From the NCBI GenBank assembly GCA_964023275.1, contig OZ029921.1, forward strand, positions 12,777,806 to 12,841,805: DNA of 64,000 nucleotides, read 5' to 3'. The notes under the pieces were generated by a model. It was given only the letters and a program-made list of their open reading frames with translations, did not search any database and had not been told where the DNA came from. Shown in pieces: positions 27,201 through 39,200 of this stretch. The stretch's first letter is position 1. Each line of letters starts with the position of its first letter. The stretch is from Norana najaformis. Lineage: Eukaryota; Annelida; Clitellata; Crassiclitellata; Hormogastridae. The position numbers and the translations under genes are program-made.

Positions 27201-30200
27201 CATTTTTATGTTGGAATTGTAAATAGAATTTAGGGCTGCAAAGACATTGCTTGGGGCCACAGTTTGTTAAGCTCATTCTAGTCTCTCATTTCTTGTAGCT
27301 GGTCTTTTGTGCAACTTTGCCAGAATGTACCATTTATTTAACATTGTAATGTAAACTTTCATGAAGCATCAGTGTGATGCAAACATGCATTTTTGTAGTC
27401 TCACTACAAGGAAACACTTTGAACAATGCCAGTATGATGAATGAAAATGGGAAAGGCTGAAGTGCTGTAATTGTAATTAGTAACTTCTGTTGTGCCAACG
27501 TCTAATGCACAAGGCATCAACCAGTGGCATGCCAAAACCAGAATCAGGTCAATATCCAGAAGGTCAGTCCACTATGACAGAGAAGTTACTAATTCACCCA
27601 TTACAAATATCAGGAAACAGAGGTGGGCGATGTGACCCGCCGCTGATGGCTCACAGTTGTCTCATCATCTAGCAGTCCCTCTGGGGTGGAAGACAGGGTG
27701 GAAGATGGCAGACGATGCAGCATCCGGATATTCCTCGAACTGATGGGTATGTGTAGGACAGGCATTCATCGCCTGTTGGCCATTAGGTAGTTGAGCCCTT
27801 CCATGGTTGACGGTCAGTGCCACTCCAGACTCTCTTCGCCTTTCCTCCATCAAATCAATGATTTCCCGGCATGGAGGTGGTGTATGTGTGCCTGTAGGTT
27901 GACTGAGGCCTGACTGTCGAACTAGAATTGTGGCGGATCAGCCACAAGGCAAGACTGCTGGAAAGAGGCAGGAGTAGCTATGACGTGCTTTAGGTAGCTG
28001 CTGAGTGCTGCGCGTGTGTGCACGGTAACTGCACGGGATTTTTAAGGAATTAAATTTTATTAAAATTAAGCTTAATCTAATAATAGATTAATAATTAGGT
28101 CGTGGAAAATTCTTAGTGTAATTTTAGTAAAGTAACGAACAAAATTGTTGAAATTTCTAGGCTCTAAAACGTTTGTTTTAAGGAAAATAATCGGTCACAG
28201 TTAGACACCTTTATTTACGTTTTATTGATCGTGCTAGTATATAAGCAAACTGCCGTAAATTAGAAAATGGGGCTTGAATAAGAGGTGTTGCATGCAGCGA
28301 TGCCTATGGTGTGAAGGATGGTAGCGTGCCTTCACATATACGACAGTACAGGAGGAGCGATGCGGGCCTCCTGAAAACAGAGTGAAGGATGGTTGCGAGC
28401 CTTCACGGGAACGAGTCCGAGTGTTTCTCAGTGAAATCATAGCGTATACAAATACACGAACGAGGGTGACGTCCGGAGAAGCCCGTGTTCGATCCGGTCC
28501 CGGTTATGATCAAATATATGGATGGGAAAAGTCCGTGAAAAAGACTAATCTGTGCGCTCCCGGCGGGACGACCGAGACAAACACTGTCTGGTTTCGGGCT
28601 GACGGCGTCGATCCGGTTTGAACGAGGGCCCACTCTACCGTAGATCGCAAGGCGGCCTTAGACGCGACGGTGAACGTTGAGGTTGGACAGAACCCGGGGA
28701 AAGACCCCGTTCGTAAGAAATAAGTACAGGTCTGTGGCAAGTAACGGGTTGGCATCGGGAAGCCTACCCAAGTAGTCGGCGAGTGTCAAGTAAAACAGGC
28801 CTGTGTAAAACAAGCGGGAAAGTTGCGGAAACTACCCCTTTCTTTGGCCGCGTAAGAGAAAAGTCTGATCGGTGCGCTCCCGAGAACGTCGCAGCCGTTA
28901 CGAACCAATCTGTCTGATTTCAGACTGGCTCCGTTGGACCGGCAGGGCTCGGGCCCACCCTGTTGGAAAGTCGCGAGACGGTCGAGTAAGTCATGATAGT
29001 TGGAAAATAGAGGCTGGGCGAAGATCGGGGAAAGATGCGGCGACAGGTCTGTGTGAATTCAAGGGGTAGCATTTGCCGTAAAAGATAACTGGTGCCGTAA
29101 AACTTGTCCGTGCGCTCCTGAGGAAGTCGCAACCAAAGCAAACCAATCTGTCTGATTTCTGACTGGCTCCGTTGGTCTAGCAGGGCTCGGGCCCACCCTG
29201 TTGGGAAGTCGCGAGACGGTCTGAATAGTCATGATAGTTGGAAGATTACTGGTTGTGCGAAACTCGGGGAAAGATGCGGCCGCGGTTTTCCCTGTAGAAA
29301 TTCAGACGGCAGGAAGAGATACGGGGAAGACGCCGCGGATCATAACACAGACCAAGTAAAGTCCCGGTACGTAAGAGACCGGATCATGTAACGCAGACCA
29401 AGAAAAGTCCCATTAAGCAAGAGACCGGAAACTAACGCAGACCAAGAAAATACCCGGTACATCATAGTCCGGGTCGGTTCCCCGATAACACCGGAGTCGA
29501 AACGGGAAGATACCGACTCCTCTATATTGCTTGTCGCCACACGCTGATCAGAGGACTGACTGAAGTGCGGGGAAGGGCCGCCTCGTGCGTAGGTCGGTAC
29601 GAAGGTCCGTGTGTTTTACAGAAGGTTAGAGAGAGGACCTTCTCTTGAATGTTCCATAGGGGTTTCCTATCCCCTGAAGCACTGTTGGTTGATAGTTGCC
29701 AACAGAGACCTGATACGGAAGTTTACTACGGAAGTCCACTGAGATGGAGCGAGAGACAGATAGTGATAATGGGAAGATGCGTCGCCCATATCTATGTGCC
29801 TGGGGCGGAAAGACACGGAGGATAGTCGTAAGACTTCCCTCTTCCCGGAACCGAGAAAGCGACTGGTGTCTCAGAATATTGGCGGTAGCGGGCGAGTTAC
29901 AAGATGTAAAATGGTGGTTACGAGAAAGTCCTCACACAAAAAGGGAACAACTATTGCCGGTAAAGGAACGAACCCTGTTCTGAGTAAAGGCCATCCTCAG
30001 GACGTCGCCCATCCGGCGACCGCGGAAGAGGCAGAGTTGGATCCCGAGACCAAGTGTTACAGCGTTGATTTCTTAAGGAAGCGGTCCATCCTGAAACTTC
30101 CTTAGAGAGAACGAACGATACGGGCAGAGGCCTTATGGAGAGGCCATTTTACAGTGAAAATATAAGGGGCAGTGAGGCGGGTGGCTCTGAGCGTAGAACT

Positions 30201-33200
30201 GGTCTGGAGTACCCCACCCCGTGGACAGTTAGCCCGACCGAGAACGCCACAGAATCCTCTCCCCCCTCCGTAGTTGGACCATTCCAGACACAGAAGATCA
30301 CGATAACATGAAACAAAACCATCCAATGCGCAGTAAATCCATGTTGGAAACGAAAAATAATTCTGATACGCAGACTCAGCAACAGTAAAACTCTGAACTG
30401 CCAGAATTATGCGAAAATTTCACATTTGGGTAGTTTAATCCATCAAAAATAACGCAAAGAAAAGCCAACGACCAATAAGGGCATGCACAATATCGCAAAC
30501 AGTGTGCGCAAACAACTTGCCCAGGATTATTACACAGAGTCGAACTCACACCCGCAGATCATTGACCAAACGCGTTAATGATAGACCATTGTGCCGTATG
30601 TGTGGAGATATTTAACTTGAAAATCAACAAAGTTTTCCATTTTGCGTTCATATTATCAGCTGTGATGACAAATAAGGACAAAGTTTTGCATATGATTTTT
30701 TTGGAAATTCTAAGTCGCACAAAAATTAATTTTGAAGGATTTCATGCATATACGAGTAGCAGGATTCAAACATATGTTTATTTTAAACATATGTAGAGCC
30801 TAAATGAAATTATAATGTTTGCTTTTTAATATGCATGCCACAGAGGCATTTTAACTTGTCATATCTGATACAAGCATGTACAAACAATTAAATGACACAG
30901 GTTTGTTCAAAAAATCATTTGTAAAATTTTTTATTATTACACTTTGCCTCTGTTTTTAGTGGTTAATGAAATATTTTATTTTTACCCTTACAAAGTCAAA
31001 TGGGATCAAAACTCCAACAATTTATGGTAAGATATATGTATTGGGGCAAAGGGTTAATAATTTTGCTATTTTCTGACTTTTCTGACAGATATGTTTCGAA
31101 TGGATCTGTGTACTTTGACACAATCAAATTCAGTCAGTCACCAGGGCATTATTATGCTAAGCTTGTACCAGAGGCATTTGGTGATGTAAAGGCTTTGGAA
31201 GAAGGCGAAGGTAAGTGTCTGAATGTATTGATATTCTGCAGCATTACTTGTTTCAGTTTTCAGTATTTGGGAGTGTGTTAAGGCCTTATAAAATGCTTGG
31301 AGTCTTGAGGAATCTGCAGTGGAGAAAAATCAAGTCTTCAGTCTATGTGACACTGTCAGGAGCTGACTGGTTAAGTCCTTGCTTTGCAAATGACAGATGT
31401 GCAGGTTGAGCCTCCACTGAGGCAATAATCATTTTGTAGGAACCTTGAGTAAACCTGGTGCTGCTGACAGAAAATTGTTTTTTTTTCTGCTCAAAAAGTT
31501 TGCATTGGTATGATTTCATTTTGCATAGAGACCTGCACAGCTTCAAAATTGTATTTCAAATAAAGATTGGTGATTAGGTTTGATTTATGGAAAACTAATT
31601 CTGGTCGCTTTTCTGCACATTTTATATGACTGCAAATTTGGCTGTGATCCTCAGAAAATGCAAATGCATGTACTGTTAGCTAGACAGCTCTTGGATCATA
31701 AACATTTACCATGAGCAGAATCAGATAGTGATTCCATGAACCAGTGCTGAGTAAATAAGTAAGTGCATGTTGGGTGTAAGGAAGGTAAGCAATGTAGCAC
31801 ATCAAAACAACTGTGCAAATTTCCATTCTAAATTGTCCTCCTAGAACTGTTCAGTCCAGTCTGTTGAGAAAGAGGAGTCGATCCAGGAGGCTTCAGCTGT
31901 CTCCAAGGTGACCATCTGCTGTCAATCCAGCACACTCGAGCTTCACAAAAACGGTTCTTTTCAGAGCCACCAAATATTTGAAAAGGAAACAAATGTCAAG
32001 GTGTTTGCCTGTCTGTGTGCCTGGCGTGTTGTAATCTTTTGTTTTTGCCCTGTTGTTGTGCATGTTGCACTGGTTTTGATTTTGTGGTTGTATTGCTGTG
32101 CATGTGTTTGGGAGGTGGTGGGGTGAGTAGGCAACTTTGAGAACCCCAAAATTTTTCTATCAAAAACTGGACACAAGATTGAAAGAGGAGATAAAATGCT
32201 AAAGAATGATGTTGACCTCAAGCCAATATGTCAAAAATGATCAAGATTTAATAAGCTAAAAAATTTCTTACTTTTTAGCCGTTTTCTTATAACTCCTTCG
32301 ATTTTTCTGACTAGTCTACAGACTAAAAATATTGTATCTTCTTCCTTCTTGAAAATATTTTCAAAATTTCTTTTGGGTTTGTATGGCTTTGATTTCTGCA
32401 CAGTTTCTGTCCTGACACCACATAATGTTGTCACTGAAAATTTTTTTCTATAGGGGCTTGAACATGAAACAAGTTAAAAATTGAGGAGGGGTACAGTTTG
32501 GGGTAACTTTGGGTACCCCAAAATTTTTGTATCAAAAACTAGACTGATGGATGGGAAGAGGGGATAAAATGCTGAAGAACGATGGTAACCTCATGTCTGT
32601 AGGTCAAGAATTATTATAATATATATATATAATTAATATGGCGTTTCCCAGTAAAATCGCTCGTCATCAGGGCCTAGGCGGAAAAAATTCTCTCGTCGGT
32701 TAAGGGTTAAGATAATCTAGACAAAGATCCAAACAAATCTGTCTTCTTTTATGTTTATGAATCTATTTCACGAACAAATACTGGAAATTCCTGTTCTTCT
32801 CCTGAAACTATAGGCACTTTCAGTTTTTTTATTTAAGTGAAAACACTTTGTGACAAAGTTTTTTAAATTTTAAGATAATGACAATAGCTATGTTATGACT
32901 TTAATACTGAATAAGGCAGTGAAAAAAATTTAAAATCGGATAATAAATGACCCCAAAAATAAAAAATCCAAATGCTCGTATCTGCCAATTTTGCATTTTA
33001 ATGATTATCCCACAACCTGGTGACTTGAAAGCCATACAACTTTCTGGTTTCTTATGACTTTAGCTCTGCCTCTCTTGGAGTTACTTGTGGAAGGAATTTA
33101 GTTTCAATTGGAAAACACAGGGATTCTAGTTATTCAGATGTAGATGGGGATGTAATAAAGCCAGCTTCAAGTCTGTTGCTCTATGGTTGATTTCCAAGAG

Positions 33201-36200
33201 GTAATACCTGACTTGTAATTACACATGCAAAGCTATAACATATAAACCCATAATGTATAGCAGGTGAGCTGTACCTGCATAAGACTTTCTATTCATCAAT
33301 AAGAAATAAATAAAGATCACTGAAAGATGGCAAGGCTAGCTCTTGAATAAAAAATCAAGAAGACAAGCTCTACTGGATAATTCTTCCAAGGTCCTTTGCA
33401 GCCTCTAAATGTTCTTCAGTTTACACCAGATTGCACCTGATTTACTAATTTATATAGTGGATTTATTTGGCACCTTCCAGTATTCTAAAGCTGAAAATTC
33501 ATTTTGACCATATACACATGGACCACCCTATAATGATCATGGTCAGTACATGATCATTTTTCAAATGATGTCTTGCAATAATAATAATACTTGCAGACTG
33601 CAGAGATGTTACGTTTGTAATCAAAACCATTATCAGAAATCGTATTTTTAATAAGTTCCCTATTATGTTCGCATATAATAGGTGCAGCTATATATTCAAT
33701 CAGTTAAGTTACATATTCAGTTAGTTAATTAACAAAAATTCTTTATAAATAATGAAGATTTGCAGCTCCATGTCATGTTTGCTTCAATATCCTGCTGAAT
33801 GATTTTTTATCTAACATAATTGTACGTTGTACAACACTGTTCTCGTGCTTTCTGTGAATAAGGTGATCTGAGTGTGTCCGAAGAAAGGCTGAGCGAGAAG
33901 AAGAATTCAGCAGATTTTGCTTTGTGGAAGTCATCAAAGCCTGGGGAACCTTTGTGGGACTCACCCTGGGGAAAGGTTATTACTGTTATTTGTGTATAAA
34001 GTTGAAATTTTCTTGGGGATAAAAGAGTTGCTGCAGCGACAAATGAAGTATGTGGATCTAACCTATCTTTTTCCTCTGTAGCTCTCAGGAATGTGACTGT
34101 ACAACTGCTAATCTCAAATGTGTTGCAAAATTCAAGTTATCATGACACAGCATTTTTTAAATGTGTCACTGGTAAAAGGAGTAAAAATGTGTGGTTAATA
34201 CTGGGGAAAATTGAGGTAAAAAATAGTGCTTACAGTGTGCAGAACCTTGAATGAGTATGCTGATGTGAAATGGTGGATGCTTTGTCTTATCTGATTGAAG
34301 TCTGGACAGTATCTGGCAGAGGTGAGGAAAGAGCAGTGCTTACAGTTTGTGAAGCCATGAGGGAGCATGCTAATATGGAATGGAGGATCCTTCGTTATTT
34401 CAGATGGCTTGTCAGTCACAGCTACTTCTGTTCTGCTCAGATGAGGGCTTGCTTGGACTGAAGCCAAGCAAACCCTCATCAAAATATGACACCCTAAACT
34501 TACTTTACTGTGTTTGAAAACATTTGTATAATTTCTGTGCAGGGTCGACCTGGGTGGCACATAGAATGTTCTGTGATGGCTAGTAGCATTCTTGGAGAAT
34601 CACTGGACATTCATACCGGAGGAGTTGATCTTAAGTTTCCACATCATGATAATGAACTGGCACAGGCAGAGGTTCGTCCTCAGATCATCTTTATGATGGT
34701 GTCATTTACTGTGTTTGTTTACATGGGCAGTGTGTTAAGAATGAATACTCAATTCAGTCAGCCACTTAGTGACCATCATGGTGAATGACTGGTCTTGCAC
34801 TTGGCGATGTCTGCCTTTTTAACCTTTTTTTGCCTGTTCTGTGAACTGATAGTGAAATTACATTCCATCGCAGGTAGCATTTTAACTTATCTACATGAAA
34901 GTGAAAGCTGTTGTTTATTTTTGTCAGGCCTGTTTTGATAATGACCACTGGGTTCGCTACTTTCTGCACTCTGGTCACTTGACGATCTCTGGCTGCAAGA
35001 TGTCGAAATCTCTGAAGAACTTCATAACCATCAAGGAGGCACTGAGCAAGCACACGGCATGCCAACTCCGACTGATGTTCTTATTGCATTCATGGAAGGA
35101 CACCTTAGACTATAGTGATGATACAATGAAGGCAGCCATCAGCTATGAAAAGACTGTTGATGTTAGTAGTTTATTTGTAGTTTATTAGGCTGTAGTTGCT
35201 GGTCCTTTTCTTATGTTAAGAACAGCCTTTCACTGCTCTTATTCTGTTTGAAGCTGTAATCTAATCTGGAGACTTATAAGTGTACTCTTTTCATAATGGC
35301 ATCAGCTGATGGTTTTGTCAAAGGCATTAGGTAAACATCATTCTTTAGCATTTTATATCCTCTTCCCATCCTTCCATCCAGTTCTGTAAAAGAAAGTTTT
35401 GGGATGTCCAAAGTTATCCCATACTGTACCCCCAAAATGACATATTTTTATGTTCAAGGCAGCCAACAAAATATTTTCAGTGACAGCAATTGTTATGTGA
35501 GCATAAAAATGGGCAGAAAATGCCACCAGGCAGAACCAAAAAGAGATTTTTAAAATATGTTTATGAATGAAGAGAATACACATTTTTTAGTATTTAGACC
35601 ATAGTCATAATACTTCAAGGAAGTTAGAAGAAAGAGCCTAAAAGTAAGAGTTTAACTTGTGATATCTGTTAGATTTTACATATACATGTAGTGTAAGCAT
35701 CATTCTTTACCATTTTGTCTCCTCTTACAATATATAAGTCCAGTTTGTAAACAAAACATTTTTGGTTACCCAAAGTTGCCCCAAACAGTACCCCAAAAAA
35801 TCCAAAACTTGCTACACAGTTTTAGAAAAAAAATATATTGTACAAGCACAAAAATGTAGAGAAATTATTACCAGCCAAAAAAATATTAAAGTATTTTTAT
35901 AAATGAGAAAGATATCACTTATTATTTAGACTGCAGCTGTAAAACAAGCAAAAAACAGAAAATTGTGAATTCCAAGTTTTCAGTTCTCTTGTAGATGAAG
36001 ATAATTCCACCTTTCGTCCTCTGTCATTTGGTTTATTTATTTATGTAAGAAATGGGCCAATTTGAAGTTCAGTGTAGCTGCCAACAGATGATCATCTAGA
36101 CAGCTGTAGTTTGCCATATCAACAGCAGAAACAGAGATTAGAAATTTTGGAAGATTTCCTCTTCTGTCACTGAGTTCATTTATTTTGTAAGAAACAGTCA

Positions 36201-39200
36201 GTTCTGTAGACTGAAGAAGCTTCCAGGTGATGGCGCTTTTTGGATTGACTGTGGATGATCATCTTGGATAAGGCTAGACCTTGCCAGATCAGATCGACAG
36301 AAAAAGACTACCAGAGATTATTACTTACTTACTCAGCCCTGCTTTCAGAAACCATGATCTTATTTTGCCTGTGCTAGATACAGAAGCTTCCACCTTTGCA
36401 CAAAGGTATGTTGCATGCTTCAGATTCACACTGTGTCATCTTGGGACAGCCCTTGGCAGTATTTAATCTTTTTCTTTGAACACTGGGTGCAGATATGACA
36501 ATGCAAGCTTCACCAAGCTTTGAATTCTGTCATTGCCTGCTTGCAAACAACACATTAAAGGTTGTTGTCTAAAAGCAAAGTGAAATAGTCTGAACTGAAG
36601 TATCTTGAGTTGGTCCACCACAGATGCCAGTAAATGGAACAATGAGGCTCACAAGGAAATTCTTATAACTCTTTTGTCTACTCTGCCTCACAGCTGTTGT
36701 CAGCTTCTGCTGTTTCTGATTCTGACCCACCATCACTTTAGGCTAGCACACAGCGGATGGTATTGTTGTCTAACTCTGCACCAACGTCTGACTTACCATT
36801 CACCTCATTCACCCACCACTGGACTCCCATGATTCAACTGACATGTGTTCTTCATCAGAACGATTCTCATTTAACTGTCCATTTACAGCTACATGCTGTT
36901 CATACAGCTACATTATGTTCGTTTTGATTAGTTTTTATATTTTGAGGTGTTTTTCAGAGGATCCCATGATGTAATCTAGCTTCAGAGTATACAAAATGGC
37001 CTAAATGATGCAATGCTGTATAATTACAACGACCATGATTCAGCAGGAGGCTATGATATGACTAGACCTGCCTAGTACCATTAGAAACCTTGCTGTCACC
37101 TACCAATAGTACCATTCAGTACTGTGCAGTCATTAATGGGTTAATGTGCCCTCACATAAAACATGCAGGGGAGGTGTACATTATGTAAGAATGCATATAA
37201 CACATATAGTAATAGTTGTTTTATTCAGCTGTGATTCACGTTGTGATCAAATGATGTGATTTCAGTTTCATTATGCACAGTTGAGTAATTGTAATGGTTT
37301 TGTTTTTAATTTCTTCTCCTTTTAGGCATTTTTCTGGCGTGTCAAGAACCTGCTGCGAAGTGCTGACACAAAGTTGTCCAATAAATTTTCCCAGTGGCTT
37401 GAGAAGGAAAGGGTGTTGAATCAGAGGTTGGTATCGACTTGGCATCTTACAAAATGTCTACAAATCTGGATTAAATCTTTTTAGGTATTCAGTTCATGGC
37501 AAACTTGCAATCCATGCTTAATGTATTGTGATTAACTGTCACATGCTGTTGGTGATATAAGGGTCACAATAGAAACGAAGAAGTGTAAATGTATATGTGC
37601 TATGCGGCAATGCCAAACAGGACACCCAATCTCTTTTGACAGTTGAATGCTGTCGCCTTGAAGAGCTGAGTTTTGAAGGTGTTGCCATTTACAGTTCAGA
37701 GGTTGAGGGTGAAAGATTTTGCTAATGCAGCAGTGATGACGCAGTGTGCAGCATGTTGACCAATGAGTGCTGTTGAAAGAACTGCAGGAGCCAGCAGTGG
37801 AAGTAACTGGGCTGGTCTGCTATCTAAATTCGTTCCTGCTCCTGCAGAATCCAAAGCTGGAAACCAGGTGGTAGACTCAACTGGCTCTTTGCAAAACTTT
37901 GATATGTCTACATTTTGATAAATTATATCTTTAGAACTGTGAGACCAAGTTAGATTAAATTTTTATCAGCTATACAGTTTCTTTTGTAGATAAAAAGTAT
38001 TGTTATTGTTTATCCTATAATTTCAACTGTATTATTTGTCAAAGGTGCCTTTCAGTATATTTTACTTCTAAATCAGACAATATTCAGTAATCAGTGTCTC
38101 CATATGTGTGTCTAGCACACTGCATTCATTTTAATCTGTATACTGTCCTTGTGACTGGCAATTAGTAGGTCAAGTTTGACTATATTATAGGCTGCCAAAG
38201 TTGACGAAGTATGACAAGGGGTCATGGAGAAAACATTGCTAACATCTGAAAACTGTTACAATTTTATTGCATTTTATGATAGATCATGGTTTAGTTGATA
38301 AGTATTAAAAAATCTTGATGGCCTTTTTGTATTAAGCAGTTTACAGTGCATCAGGTATGAGTGTTTTGTGGTCTTCTGGGTGAAACATGCATATACCGCA
38401 GTTTGTAGCTTGCATAGATGATAAGAGATGATAGGCTGAGTTGGCCCAGATAGTCTGATAGAAATGGTGACCTGTTCAATTGCTCGCAGTGGTCAGAGGT
38501 GCATAGCTTGACTGTGCTTGCTAGCACTGTTTTCACAGCACCCAACCTCTTTACTCAGAAGACTGGCTTGGTTGGTGGCCTCATTGGTGTTAGAATATTG
38601 GTGTTTTGGTGGAGGAGTTTGTTTATTATTAATTCATCTTTGGCTTTGTGTTTGTGTTACAGATTTAAGGAATGTCGGAAGCAAGTTCACGAGTGCCTGT
38701 GTGGTAGGCTTAAAGTCTCTTGTCCTTTGTAATTCGAGTTTATGAGTGTGAATGTTCGTTCCACTCAAGTCTTTCCTGAAATTCCATCTGTTTGGGCTTT
38801 CTGCTTTATTAATAATTCCATTGTCACCATCTACTGTGTTACTGTTCACTGTTATGCTGGGTAAAACTTGTTAAATATACAAGCTGTTTAATCTTTCTAC
38901 CCAGGATATCTTTGCAGGGCAGGCATTCATCGATGGCCAGCCAAATGGATGTAGAATCAAAATTAGAAAATGACTGCTGAAGATTAAATTTGTGAGATTA
39001 AATTATTTTTTATGCTTTCTGAAAGACAAGCTGGTAAAATAAATTAGCCCTAATGTGATTGTATTGTATTGTATTGTATTTGATAACTTATATAGCGCTT
39101 CTTACAGAACAAACTACTCAGAGGCGCTTCCAGCATGAGAGCCCCTGGGAAATAAGAACGTCTTTAAACAATGAGCTGACTGAGCTCTATCACCAACAGT

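Larger units (their letters stand above)
28268..30330. other. GC- and CpG-rich, stem-loop-dense noncoding block
   Basis: Composition switches sharply from AT-rich, CpG-poor intron to GC/CpG-rich and back. The longest frames on either strand are about 100 codons and none is recognisable. Perfect or near-perfect hairpins occur throughout: 28310-28334, 28348-28372, 28381-28405, 28689-28711, 29619-29642, 29681-29704, 30003-30019, 30073-30103. Modules starting GTGCGCTCC recur at 28551, 28871 and 29109, and a 45-nt unit repeats at 29344-29460. The density of stems suggests selection on RNA structure: a noncoding RNA, a retroelement leader or a viroid-like unit. Family unknown; CpG richness implies a recent arrival. 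Not transcribed coding sequence of CARS1. Confidence 0.65.

Noticed and set aside
28486-28494. GTTCGATCC as a tRNA T-loop or Pol III B box
   Set aside because: The flanking bases do not form a T stem and no A box or acceptor stem fits around it.
28268-30330. Hammerhead ribozyme in the structured block
   Set aside because: No CUGANGA box correctly paired with a GAAA box was found by eye; a descriptor search is still the proper test.
28382-30382. Several 65-103 codon frames in the GC-rich block as small proteins
   Set aside because: GC-rich DNA has few stops by chance; frames overlap on both strands and show no motif, signal peptide or conserved pattern.
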